A stretch of 64,000 bases of DNA from DATBRG01 sp036560445 (GTDB lineage: Bacteria; Pseudomonadota; Gammaproteobacteria; Burkholderiales; Methylophilaceae), in the NCBI GenBank assembly GCA_036560445.1, contig DATBRG010000007.1, forward strand, positions 27,277 to 91,276, written 5' to 3'. The notes beneath the pieces are model-generated. The model ran no database searches, was not told the DNA's origin, and saw only the letters and a list, made by a program, of their open reading frames with translations. The position numbers and the translations under genes are program-made. Positions 1 through 8,025 of the stretch are shown here, in pieces; positions within the stretch are counted from its first letter, which is position 1, and every line of letters starts with the position of its first letter.

Positions 1-6
1 CGACTT

Positions 7-594
7 ATGACAACCAATCCCGGTATCCAGCTATTCGTAGGCCTCGGCAATCCCGGGGCTGAATATGAGGCCACGCGCCATAATGCCGGCTTCTGGTGGG
101 TTGATCAGCTGGCGGCAGAAACAGCTACCAAACTCTCAGTCGAGTCCAAATTCCTCGGCATAGCTGGCAAGCTTAAATCTGCAGGCCATGAAGGCTGGTT
201 ACTCAAGCCCACCACCTTCATGAACGCCAGCGGCCGCTCAGTCGCAGCACTTGCCAGGTTCTACAAGATCGAGCCACAAGCTATCCTCGTCATCCATGAT
301 GAACTGGATTTACCCCCAGGCGGCGTCAAGATGAAAAAGGGCGGTGGACATGGCGGCCATAACGGGCTCAAGGATATCGCCGCCCATCTGGGCACCAATG
401 ATTTCTGGCGTTTACGTTTAGGGATTGGGCACCCCGGAGACAGGAATGCAGTCATTAACTATGTGCTGCACCCCCCCTTGCCCGATGAAATGCCACTGAT
501 AGAAGCCAATATAGATGAAAGTACCACCCTGTTGCCCATGCTGCTTGCGGGCAATTTTGAGGCTGCTATGCTGAAACTGCATACTAAAAAATAA
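7..594 (+). CDS. pth: Peptidyl-tRNA hydrolase
   Basis: Cytosolic enzyme that cleaves the ester bond of peptidyl-tRNAs released prematurely from ribosomes, recycling tRNA. The 195 residues match the usual length. The opening FVGLGNPG block, N15, H25 (the catalytic histidine of the family), N73 and D98 in HDELDLPPGG are all visible, as is the glycine-rich HGGHNGLKD loop. The ATG lies only six bases into the window, so its ribosome site and any upstream partner are not visible. Pth is often followed directly by ychF; here a diguanylate cyclase gene sits between them. Confidence 0.97.
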   Translation: MTTNPGIQLFVGLGNPGAEYEATRHNAGFWWVDQLAAETATKLSVESKFLGIAGKLKSAGHEGWLLKPTTFMNASGRSVAALARFYKIEPQAILVIHDELDLPPGGVKMKKGGGHGGHNGLKDIAAHLGTNDFWRLRLGIGHPGDRNAVINYVLHPPLPDEMPLIEANIDESTTLLPMLLAGNFEAAMLKLHTKK

Positions 595-709
595 TGCTCT
601 CAATTGGCGCCCTATTTCTATCCCCCTATTTAAAATAATGATTTACCCAGTCAATAGGTGTAAATTGACTACATAGTAAATTTGTAATTTAGCCAAGAAA
701 CATCCTTAA

Positions 710-2407
710 TTGAACATTAACAACCATCAAATCCGGGGATACCTCCTATATAGCGTGCTGTTGTTCATCATGGCTATCGCTATGAGCAAGGTTCACTGGG
801 TAAGCTCCGCATACGTACATACCATGTTGGAAAGTTTAGCGAGCCTGTTGGCGCTCATGGTAGGTGCGATGGCATTGATCCGTTACTACAGCCATGCTGA
901 GGATAAATACCTGCTCGTTGGTATAGGCTTTATCGGTACCTCACTACTCGACCTATTTCATGGTTCCGTCAGCTCCGTGTGGTTTCACGATGCCTTTCCC
1001 TCTGAGCTGAAAAGCCTGCTGCCCTGGAGTTGGCTCGCATCGCGGCTATTTCTTTCCATCATGCTCATGTGCAGCGTGATTCCATGGCTGAGAAGACATC
1101 CCTCAGCATCTGAAGTCGCATTCAAACCCGCGCAGGTCTACCTATTTGCTGCACTTGGGGTTTCGGCCTGTGTTGCCTATATTGGCTTTGTACGCCTACC
1201 GCAGGCATATTTCTCCCACCTGATAGCTTCTCGCCCCGAAGAATGGCTGCCAGCGCTGTTCTTCTCGTTAGCATTGATAGGTTACTTGCGGCAAAAGGCC
1301 TGGAAAAATGTAGATATAGACCACTGGATGATACTGGCCTTAATCACCAGCATTGCAGCGCAGGTGTTTTTCATGGAGTTCTCAAGCCAGTTATTTGATA
1401 CATGGTTCGATGTCGCCCACATACTAAAGGAATTCAGCTACGTGCTGGTATTGTGTGGCTTATTGATAAGCACTTACAAAGCCTTTAAACAGCTGGAGCT
1501 TGAAACTATTGAGCACCGGCTGGCCAATATTAGGAACCGCATGCTGGTAACCGCTATCGAAAAAAGCCCTGTTGCAGTGATGATAACCAACGCAGATGCC
1601 AGAATCGAGTATTGCAACCCGAAGGCGCTGGATATGTTGGGATACAAGAACGATGAAGTACTCGGCAGGAACCCCAGCATGTTTGCCTCTAAGAAAATGC
1701 CCTCTCTCGTCAATAGCACCATGTGGGAAACCCTGTTGAATGGTACTGACTGGAAAGGTCTCTTTTACAACAAGAAAAAGAGCGGCGAGGAGATCATAGA
1801 AGAATCCCATATCTCCCCTATCATCGACGAAAATCACGATATCACTCACTTTGTGGCGATTAAGCTGGATGCAACAGAACGCATGACGAAAGAACAGGAT
1901 ATCTGGCACAAAGCCAATTACGACATGCTGACCGGGCTGCCAAATCGCGGGTTGTTTCTGGATCGTGTAGAAAATGCGCTAAAGAACTCAAAACGAACCG
2001 ATGCCAACATTGCTGTTTTATTTATCGACCTCGATGGCTTCAAGGCAGTCAACGATACTTATGGGCATCACATGGGGGATAAGCTGCTGCAATGGGTATC
2101 AACTGAATTAAGCCGGGCAATACGCGATAACGACACCGTTGCACGCTTCGGTGGTGATGAATTCGGCATACTACTGAGCGATTTTGATGGAAAGCAGGAA
2201 GTGCAACTGGTTGCCGAAAAAGTGCTCGCAGCTATCAGCCAGCCTTTTATCGTGGAAAATATCGAAATTAGCATCTCGGCTTCTATCGGCATAGCACTCT
2301 ACCCTGACCACGGGGACGATGTCGCTATGCTGATCAGCCGCGCTGACACCGCCATGTACCAAACCAAGAAAGGTCATGGCAGGGGCATCGCTTTCTATTT
2401 GCATTAA
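710..2407 (+). CDS. Membrane diguanylate cyclase, MASE3-PAS-GGDEF
   Basis: Predicted inner-membrane enzyme making cyclic di-GMP from two GTP. The N-terminal part (about residues 8-260) has several hydrophobic helices and a LLDLFHG segment typical of the MASE3 sensor domain. A PAS domain follows (about 280-395, with the ITNADARIEYCNPKAL core), then a GGDEF domain. The catalytic GGDEF is intact at 481-485, and a product-inhibition I-site RDND lies five residues before it (472-475). The start is TTG with a weak purine-rich upstream stretch; no better start lies nearby before the first membrane helix. There is no EAL domain. The signal sensed is unknown. It sits alone between pth and ychF. Confidence 0.9.
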   Translation: MNINNHQIRGYLLYSVLLFIMAIAMSKVHWVSSAYVHTMLESLASLLALMVGAMALIRYYSHAEDKYLLVGIGFIGTSLLDLFHGSVSSVWFHDAFPSELKSLLPWSWLASRLFLSIMLMCSVIPWLRRHPSASEVAFKPAQVYLFAALGVSACVAYIGFVRLPQAYFSHLIASRPEEWLPALFFSLALIGYLRQKAWKNVDIDHWMILALITSIAAQVFFMEFSSQLFDTWFDVAHILKEFSYVLVLCGLLISTYKAFKQLELETIEHRLANIRNRMLVTAIEKSPVAVMITNADARIEYCNPKALDMLGYKNDEVLGRNPSMFASKKMPSLVNSTMWETLLNGTDWKGLFYNKKKSGEEIIEESHISPIIDENHDITHFVAIKLDATERMTKEQDIWHKANYDMLTGLPNRGLFLDRVENALKNSKRTDANIAVLFIDLDGFKAVNDTYGHHMGDKLLQWVSTELSRAIRDNDTVARFGGDEFGILLSDFDGKQEVQLVAEKVLAAISQPFIVENIEISISASIGIALYPDHGDDVAMLISRADTAMYQTKKGHGRGIAFYLH

Positions 2408-2552
2408 AAATGCCAGCATTTTTGAGCTAAACCCCTGAACAGGTTAAAATGGCGCCCTTCTGACACAACTCAACCGCTACCCACACATCGCCAATACGGC
2501 CACAGGCAATACCAGTAACGCTTGCCTGCTGAATTAGAAAGGTACTACCTCC

Positions 2553-3638
2553 ATGAAGTGCGGAATTGTAGGCTTGCCCAATGTAGGCAAATCCACCCTG
2601 TTCAATGCGATTACCCGCGCCGGTATCGCCGCAGAAAATTACCCTTTTTGTACCATTGAGCCCAATGTCGGTATCGTCGAGGTGCCAGACCCTCGCCTGC
2701 AGCCGCTGATTGATATCGTCAAGCCGCAAAAAGTGCAGCCTGCCATTGTCGAGTTTGTTGATATCGCCGGACTGGTAGCAGGCGCATCGAAGGGTGAAGG
2801 CCTGGGCAACAAGTTCCTCGCCAATATCCGTGAAACCGACGCCATTGCCCATGTGGTACGCTGCTTCGATGATAGCAACGTGGTGCACGTGGCAGGCAAG
2901 GTAGACCCTATCTCCGATATCGAAGTCATCAATACCGAGCTGGCGCTGGCCGATATGGAAACCGTTGAGAAAACCCTGCAACGCGAAGGCAAAAAAGCCA
3001 AGTCTGGCGATAAGGACGCGATTGCACTGTGTGCAGTGCTGGAAAAAATCCAGAAACACCTCGACCAAGGCAACGCAGTACGTACGATGGGGCTGGATGC
3101 CGAACAGCTTGCCCTCATCAAGCCACTGTGCCTGATTACCGTCAAGCCGGTAATGTACCTTGCCAATGTCGATGAAGGCGGCTTTACCGATAATGCACTA
3201 TTGACCAAGGTTGAAGAGCTGGCCAAGAAAGAAAGTGCCCCGGTAGTGGCCATCTGCGCCAAGATAGAAGCCGAGATTGCCGATCTGGAAGATGAAGACA
3301 AAACCCTGTTCCTGGAAGAAATGGGGCTTACCGAAGCCGGGTTGGACCGCGTCATCCGTGCAGCTTACAAGCTACTGGGGCTGGAAACCTACTTCACCGC
3401 CGGCGTGAAAGAGGTCAGGGCTTGGACTATCAAACACGGCTCCACCGCTCCGCAGGCCGCTGGCGTCATCCATACCGATTTTGAACGCGGCTTTATCCGT
3501 GCTGAAGTCATCGCCTACGACGACTACGTGAAATATAAAGGTGAACAACCTTCAAAAGAAGCCGGCAAGATGCGCCTCGAAGGCAAGGCTTATGTCGTGC
3601 AGGATGGCGACGTGATGCACTTCCTGTTTAACGTCTAA
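2553..3638 (+). CDS. ychF: Redox-responsive ATPase YchF (Obg-family)
   Basis: Ribosome-associated P-loop NTPase of the Obg/YchF family, which prefers ATP to GTP. The Walker A motif GLPNVGKS is at residues 7-14. The base-specificity motif is NVDE rather than the NKxD of true GTPases, as expected for YchF. A C-terminal TGS domain ends in the conserved region around the last 85 residues. At 361 residues it is close to the standard 363. The ATG is preceded by an AAAGG ribosome site. A long antisense reading frame over its 5' half is a shadow of its regular codon pattern. Confidence 0.97.
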   Translation: MKCGIVGLPNVGKSTLFNAITRAGIAAENYPFCTIEPNVGIVEVPDPRLQPLIDIVKPQKVQPAIVEFVDIAGLVAGASKGEGLGNKFLANIRETDAIAHVVRCFDDSNVVHVAGKVDPISDIEVINTELALADMETVEKTLQREGKKAKSGDKDAIALCAVLEKIQKHLDQGNAVRTMGLDAEQLALIKPLCLITVKPVMYLANVDEGGFTDNALLTKVEELAKKESAPVVAICAKIEAEIADLEDEDKTLFLEEMGLTEAGLDRVIRAAYKLLGLETYFTAGVKEVRAWTIKHGSTAPQAAGVIHTDFERGFIRAEVIAYDDYVKYKGEQPSKEAGKMRLEGKAYVVQDGDVMHFLFNV

Positions 3639-3674
3639 CCACACTATTTTACCGTCAGTTCATTTTGACAATAC

Positions 3675-3706
3675 CCCGCCAAAACAATAGAATGGCGGGC
3701 TTGTTT
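3675..3706 (+). terminator. Possible terminator after ychF
   Basis: A perfect CCCGCC/GGCGGG stem (3675-3680 with 3694-3699, 13-base loop) is followed by CTTGTTT. The T-run is interrupted, so termination efficiency is uncertain. It separates ychF from the tRNA gene. Confidence 0.45.
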
Positions 3707-3724
3707 AGATTCACAGATTTCCCC

Positions 3725-3801
3725 GGTGATATAGCTCAGCTGGTTAGAGCGATGGATTCATAATCCATAGGTCGAGGGTTCAAGTCCCCCTATCACCACC
3801 A
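3725..3801 (+). tRNA. tRNA-Met (CAT anticodon)
   Basis: The gene is 77 bases long with a genome-encoded CCA end. The acceptor stem GGTGATA (3725-3731) pairs with TATCACC (3791-3797), with discriminator A. The anticodon loop is TTCATAA inside a GGA/TCC-closed stem, giving CAT. A GGTTCAAGTC T-loop is present. CAT can be elongator Met or the lysidine-modified Ile2 tRNA; overall similarity to elongator Met tRNAs makes Met the better call. Confidence 0.93.
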
Positions 3802-3803
3802 AC

Positions 3804-3836
3804 AAAAAGCCACTCCAGAGATGGGGTGGCTTTTTT
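3804..3836 (+). terminator. Rho-independent terminator of the tRNA gene
   Basis: Nine-base-pair stem GCCACTCCA/TGGGGTGGC closed by a GAGA tetraloop, flanked by an A-run and followed by six T. A close copy lies at 5844-5876, on the far side of the neighbouring accessory genes. Confidence 0.85.
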
Positions 3837-3840
3837 CTTA

Positions 3841-3865
3841 ATCGATGCTGACCCCCTTTAATTTC
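3841..3865 (-). repeat. AATTAAAGGGGGTCAG repeat at the end of the ImmA-type gene
   Basis: Read on the minus strand this is GAAATTAAAGGGGGTCAGCA followed by TCGAT. It starts directly after the TAA stop of the metallopeptidase gene. Related copies lie in the opposite orientation at 5739-5774 and at 50063-50083. Confidence 0.7.
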
Positions 3866-4978
3866 TTACTTAACGAGAGTTAAGCCCCCTGCACGTTTCG
3901 TTGGTTTAGCCTTTGAAATGTCGTTATTAGTGGGTACATTAGTGATAACTAGGCCAAAAGTCAGCGTATCTATATCCTCTGGCAATAGTGACAATTCTCT
4001 CGCAACATCAGCCCTAGACATATTCTCTTGCTTGAGCATTTCAAATACTTTAGCCAGCATTTTAGATGTCTCATGACGCATGGGATTAGGTTCTTTAGTT
4101 CTATATCCTAACTTAGCTATTTGAATGCATAAGTTTCTGTGTCCCCATTCTGTAAGCAGCCCAAGTTGATTCATCCTATAAACTAGAGCTGCGAGAGATA
4201 CTCCCCATACCGTCTTTAATTCGATTAGTTGATGCATCTCAGTGTTGGTCGGCTTGTAAGCTATTACGCTATTACGAGGCATTAAAAACGCTGAAGCAAA
4301 AGAGTTAGCAGCTTTTTCCATTTCAGGGCTATGTGCTGCATGTCCATGCATCATGCTATAACTATCTCGCACTAAATGACCCAGCTCATGAGCAGCATCA
4401 AAACGACTATGCTCAGCCGATTTTTGTGTATTAAGAAATACAAATGGCTGGTTCTTATGCCATACGCTAAAAGCATCAACCTCTTTAGCCTCAATAGCCA
4501 AAGAAAATACCTTGATACCTTTAGATTCCAGCAAGTGAATCATATTTGGAATAGGAGCTTCCCCCAGCCCCCACATTCGCCTTAAGCTTGCAGCAGCATC
4601 TTCTGGCGCGAGGTCATGAAGATTAGGCACATTAACCTCAGGTAAAGTAAATCTGGACGCTATCCACTCGTTTAATAAAAATGCAATAGAGCCGGAACTC
4701 AATGCACTTTGCATTAAGCTGAAGGACATTTTGGACATAGAGCGAAAGCTTGCCGTATGCTCAGCAATAACAGGCAGGTCATCCCCAAAAAAGAAGGAGA
4801 CTGGGAATCTAAGTTTCCCAGCTATGAGTTCTAATTTATCTGGCTCTGGTGTGTATTCCCCAGCCTCATATCCTTGCACCGACCTTACATCTACATTCAA
4901 TTCACTTGCTAATTTTGCTTTAGTCCATTTACGTCTAATACGGGCGAACTCAATCCTATTTGGATTTAATACGTTCAT
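3866..4978 (-). CDS. XRE-family HTH plus ImmA/IrrE-type metallopeptidase
   Basis: A fusion of an N-terminal helix-turn-helix (about residues 10-58, RRKWTKAKLASELNVDVRSV) with an ImmA/IrrE (COG2856) zinc peptidase domain. The zinc site HELGH is at 197-201, and the likely third ligand E221 lies in MEKAANSFASAFLMP. Such proteins usually control mobile elements, toxin-antitoxin pairs or stress operons by cleaving a repressor. It follows the 216-residue gene in the same direction with a 10-base gap, so the two form an operon. The ATG is directly preceded by AT-rich sequence with AAGAGTAAAAA; the ribosome site is weak. Base composition is lower in GC than the neighbouring core genes. The family call is firm; the target is unknown. 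Confidence 0.85.
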   Translation of the reverse strand: MNVLNPNRIEFARIRRKWTKAKLASELNVDVRSVQGYEAGEYTPEPDKLELIAGKLRFPVSFFFGDDLPVIAEHTASFRSMSKMSFSLMQSALSSGSIAFLLNEWIASRFTLPEVNVPNLHDLAPEDAAASLRRMWGLGEAPIPNMIHLLESKGIKVFSLAIEAKEVDAFSVWHKNQPFVFLNTQKSAEHSRFDAAHELGHLVRDSYSMMHGHAAHSPEMEKAANSFASAFLMPRNSVIAYKPTNTEMHQLIELKTVWGVSLAALVYRMNQLGLLTEWGHRNLCIQIAKLGYRTKEPNPMRHETSKMLAKVFEMLKQENMSRADVARELSLLPEDIDTLTFGLVITNVPTNNDISKAKPTKRAGGLTLVK

Positions 4979-4988
4979 TTTTTACTCT

Positions 4989-5639
4989 TCATATTTGTTT
5001 ACGAATTACGTCAAAATCTATGTCATCGTTTGGTAAGGTAGGCAATACCTTTGGTTCTGGCCGCAAGTCCAGTGGGGTAAATATAATGCGCTCTTTCCAA
5101 TTCTTAATTTTCCCGCGTACAAATGAGTCTGGCAAAGACAACTCCATGTGGATTGCCCCGTTTAACTCTACGTGATAAAGGAAAACCCAGAGTTGAGTAC
5201 CATCTGAAGCCGTTCCGTTCTGTCCTGCAAATAGCTCTAAGTTCTTTTTGACTGCTTTGTCCAAAACCACACCTTTGATGCCTTGATTTGTTGGAAACCC
5301 TCCCGGCCTACCAGTATCTTTATCACCTGTCATTACAGCTATCATGACTTGCTTGTCGTTTGAAACAATTAAAGGGCAGTTATTGTTGTCGTTGTAATTC
5401 CAGCGGCGAGTCTTTAACTCAGTTCGGATTGTGGCAACCGTATAGAACCAGTGAAAACTACCTGCTGCAGTGGGGGCATGTGCTGGTGTTACTTCCAGTC
5501 TGGCTGCATAACCAGCCCCAGCTGCCTGATAAAATACATCCTCTTCGAGAGAAGGGTGCAACTGCCACAGCTTTTTTGGCACTTCATCATCTTTATATAT
5601 AATGACCTGTGGTGGATTTGAAGGTTCTAGTGAGAACAA
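4989..5639 (-). CDS. Unknown protein, first gene of the XRE/ImmA operon
   Basis: A 216-residue soluble protein with no signal peptide or membrane segment; I do not recognise a family. It has many aromatic residues and a mixed alpha/beta character. Notable segments are HWFYTVATIRTELKTRRWNY, a GRPGGFPTNQG loop and a C-terminal DDIDFDVIRKQ end. The start is TTG, chosen because GGGAG lies eight bases upstream and no in-frame ATG is near. It is transcribed before the ImmA-type gene with only 10 bases between, so it may be its regulatory target or an effector. That pairing is inferred from position only. It could be a toxin, a defence protein or an element-encoded regulator. Confidence 0.7.
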   Translation of the reverse strand: MFSLEPSNPPQVIIYKDDEVPKKLWQLHPSLEEDVFYQAAGAGYAARLEVTPAHAPTAAGSFHWFYTVATIRTELKTRRWNYNDNNNCPLIVSNDKQVMIAVMTGDKDTGRPGGFPTNQGIKGVVLDKAVKKNLELFAGQNGTASDGTQLWVFLYHVELNGAIHMELSLPDSFVRGKIKNWKERIIFTPLDLRPEPKVLPTLPNDDIDFDVIRKQI

Positions 5640-5738
5640 TTGTGTGACTCCCTAAAGTTTACTTCCGATAATAATACCACATGCTGAGGTAGCATAACCA
5701 GAAGTAAAAAATATTTATGCTGAGTCATGTTGTAAATA

Positions 5739-5774
5739 ATTAAAGGGGGCAGAGAATTAAAGGGGTCAGCGTCG
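5739..5774 (+). repeat. Two tandem AATTAA(A)GGGG repeats
   Basis: AATTAAAGGGGGCAG (5739-5753) is followed at once by AATTAAGGGGTCAGCGTCG (5756-5774). They point away from the two-gene island and are inverted relative to the copy at 3841-3865, so repeats bracket the cassette. Confidence 0.7.
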
Positions 5775-5843
5775 TATTCCCCAGATAATAAAAATCTATC
5801 TGGAGATAGATGACGAGCAAAAAGCAGCTTACATCCCCCAATA

Positions 5844-5876
5844 AAAAGCCACTTCAGAAATGAAGCGGCTTTTTTC
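5844..5876 (+). terminator. Duplicated tRNA-type terminator
   Basis: The stem GCCACTTCA/TGAAGCGGC has one A-C mismatch, a GAAA tetraloop, a five-A run before and six T after. It closely resembles the tRNA terminator at 3804-3836, including the bases just before it (CCAATAAAAAGCC here, CCAACAAAAAGCC there). No gene of its own ends here on the plus strand, so it looks like a boundary remnant. Confidence 0.7.
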
Positions 5877-5967
5877 ACGTCAAATACTACGAACAGGAGA
5901 TTAATGAATGATTCCGGCAAGTGATAAAAAATTGCCGGGCCTTGCCTAGACCACGATCTGGAAAGGT

Positions 5968-6276
5968 TTATTCGGCCACAACAATATCGTTCTTGACTGC
6001 TGTAACGCCTTTGACGTTTTTGGCGATCATTTCAGCCTTATCGGCTTCAGCTTTTGATTTTGCAGTGCCGGATAGCTGTACCAAGCCATTGCTGTCGGTC
6101 TCGACTTTTATGTCGCTGGCACTTATCGCTTTATCTTTGGCAAAATAGGCTTTCACTTTTGCCGTGATGACTGAATCCGTCACCTTGGTTGAAACCGGGT
6201 CGCCATCAGCGGCAAAACCAGCCAATGGCATGGTTAAGGCAGCAATCAGCAAAAGGCTTTTAATAATTGGTTTCAT
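5968..6276 (-). CDS. Periplasmic BON-domain protein
   Basis: A 102-residue exported protein. A signal peptide (about residues 1-22, MKPIIKSLLLIAALTMPLAGFAA) precedes one BON domain (about 32-100) with the typical VTDSVITAKVKAYFAKD helix, the VETDSNGLVQLSGTAKSKAEA strand-turn-strand and a VKGVTAVKNDIVV end. BON domains in OsmY and related proteins are thought to contact the outer membrane or its lipids. The gene stands alone, with a GGAGCC ribosome site before the ATG. OsmY-like stress control is possible but not shown by the sequence. Confidence 0.85.
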   Translation of the reverse strand: MKPIIKSLLLIAALTMPLAGFAADGDPVSTKVTDSVITAKVKAYFAKDKAISASDIKVETDSNGLVQLSGTAKSKAEADKAEMIAKNVKGVTAVKNDIVVAE

Positions 6277-6727
6277 ATTGGCTCCTTCAAATGAATAATC
6301 GGGTTTGTGTAAAACACGAATTCATTTTAAGGTTAGCGAAGAATTAACGAATAGGCGCCTGACTGATATCGCTGTAGGAATCGACTTACCCTGAGAACTT
6401 CATGAACCCCATAAAGGTTAAAGGCGCAGCCTCGATTTATTTCTCGCGCAAATCTAAAAAATCATGGCTTCGCTTTGATCGCTTTAACAATCCCAATCGT
6501 TCAATAAATCCACTTCATCCTTTTCTTCAATCACTCGGGAATTTTTTCGTTTCCCCTGTTGTCACTCAAATTGAGTCAATAAGCCATTGACGCCTAGCTG
6601 GCCCGAGGTTCGCTTTTCCGGATTGCAATCACTTGTTCCGCCGCTTTCAGAATAAAGAGCATGGGTTGATATTCACGGCACCATTTTAAATATCGTTTTC
6701 GGGGTAACTTGTCAGGGAGATTTTTCC
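6277..6727. other. Intergenic region with divergent promoters
   Basis: These 451 bases separate two genes transcribed away from each other, so promoters for both should lie here. A 62-codon reading frame at 6402-6590 lacks a ribosome site and has no recognisable product. I see no RNA gene or clear repeat. Confidence 0.5.
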
Positions 6728-7801
6728 ATGCTGATCAAGCATCCTGGATTAATGATTGTCACGTTGGCGCTGGGATACGGTTTTTTACCTCTACCCGCCG
6801 CCGCCGATGAGGTCAGATTAAAGAATGGCGATGTATTAACGGGTGAGATCGTCAAAAAAGAAACCGGCGTTCTTATTTTCAAAACTTCATATGCCGGGCA
6901 GATCGCGATTCAGTGGACTGAAATCGAGACGCTTACATCCGATAAGCCCGTGCATATCATCCTCACGGACAATTCTAACCTGCGTGGGCCGTTGGTGGAG
7001 ACTACCGAGCCAGCGTCGGCAAAGATCAAATTGTCTCAAGCAGAGGGGCAGCCTGAAAAAGAAGATGAGAATGAAGATAAAAACGAGCGGGAGTTTGATT
7101 TGCTGAAAACCCGCTACATCAACCCCACCCCGGATTTATCGGGCGAGGGCGTGAGATGGTCAGGCAACATCAATGCGGGGGCAACGCTTACCCAAGGCAA
7201 CACCGAAGCCAGCTTATTGAGGTTTGACGCCGAAACCATTGCCCGCACCCAGCATAATCGCTATACGGTGGGAGGCATATTCAACCGGGCCCAGGATCAT
7301 GGGCGCGATACGCAGTCCAATACCCGCGGTTATGGGAAGTACGACCACTTCCTGACGCCGCAATGGTATGCCTATGCCAATGCCACGGGGGAAAACGACC
7401 GCTTCAGGGATTTACGCTTGCGCACCACAGCAGGCGCAGGCAGCGGTTACCAGGTATTTGAAACGCCGAATCTTAACCTGGCTATAGAAGGCGGCCTGAA
7501 TTACATCACGCAGGATTACTACGTTGCCAAGGATCAGAACTACCCAGGCGCTCGCTGGGCAATCAAGTACGATCAGCTCATATTCAAAAGCTCGACCAAG
7601 CTTTTCCACGAACATGAGGTTTTAATAGGCTTGGAGGATACTAGCCATATCCTGCTTACTTCCAAGACCGGGTTGCGCTTCCCTTTCCTGTTCAACTTTA
7701 ACGCCACTACCCAGTTTAACTACAATTGGGATAGCGCTCCTTCGCCGGGACGGCAGAAAGCTGATTCGGCGCTATTATTTACCCTGGGGTACGGCTGGTA
7801 G
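6728..7801 (+). CDS. DUF481 outer-membrane beta-barrel protein
   Basis: A 357-residue exported protein related to the YdiY/DUF481 family of salt-induced outer-membrane proteins. The signal peptide ends near A26 (PLPAAA then DEV). Residues 27-75 hold a small beta domain (VRLKNGDVLTGEIVKKE). An acidic low-complexity linker (about 105-125, KEDENEDKNE) follows. The barrel begins around residue 145 (GNINAGATLTQGNTEASLLRFDAE) and ends in an aromatic residue (LGYGW), as outer-membrane barrels do. GGGAGA lies eight bases before the ATG. It stands alone; its function is unknown. Confidence 0.85.
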   Translation: MLIKHPGLMIVTLALGYGFLPLPAAADEVRLKNGDVLTGEIVKKETGVLIFKTSYAGQIAIQWTEIETLTSDKPVHIILTDNSNLRGPLVETTEPASAKIKLSQAEGQPEKEDENEDKNEREFDLLKTRYINPTPDLSGEGVRWSGNINAGATLTQGNTEASLLRFDAETIARTQHNRYTVGGIFNRAQDHGRDTQSNTRGYGKYDHFLTPQWYAYANATGENDRFRDLRLRTTAGAGSGYQVFETPNLNLAIEGGLNYITQDYYVAKDQNYPGARWAIKYDQLIFKSSTKLFHEHEVLIGLEDTSHILLTSKTGLRFPFLFNFNATTQFNYNWDSAPSPGRQKADSALLFTLGYGW

Positions 7802-8025
7802 ATAGCTTCCGTAATATTCACCAGATGCTTGAAATAACTCAAGACACATACCACGGAGATACCCTGCTTTTGTTAAAATCACTGCGCTCAATATACAGCC
7901 CAAATAGCGTATATTTTCCTTGAGCCTTTTTCCGGGTTAGCGGTTGCGGAGATCATCGTGATCCCTGATATCAACCAGTTTGTGGGCTGATGGGACAACA
8001 ACTACACCAAATGAAAGTTGCATGA

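Larger units (their letters stand above)
5640..5967. other. Intergenic region right of the island
   Basis: The 328 bases hold the upstream region of the 216-residue gene, the AATTAA-type repeats, a short palindrome TCTATCTGGAGATAGA (5795-5810), the duplicated terminator (5844-5876) and a CCGGCAA/TTGCCGG inverted repeat (5914-5938) just past the BON gene. I see no convincing coding sequence. Confidence 0.6.

Noticed and set aside
2427..3068. Long minus-strand reading frame over the 5' part of ychF
   Set aside because: It is antisense to a firmly identified gene, has no recognisable domain and follows the codon periodicity of ychF.
5795..5843. Remnant of a second tRNA before the duplicated terminator
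   Set aside because: Only scattered bases resemble the tRNA 3' end; no cloverleaf can be drawn.
5627..5920. 97-codon minus-strand frame right of the island
   Set aside because: It runs through the repeats and the duplicated terminator, and its product looks random.
6402..6590. 62-codon frame in the gap before the DUF481 gene
   Set aside because: No ribosome site, no family and a composition typical of noncoding sequence.
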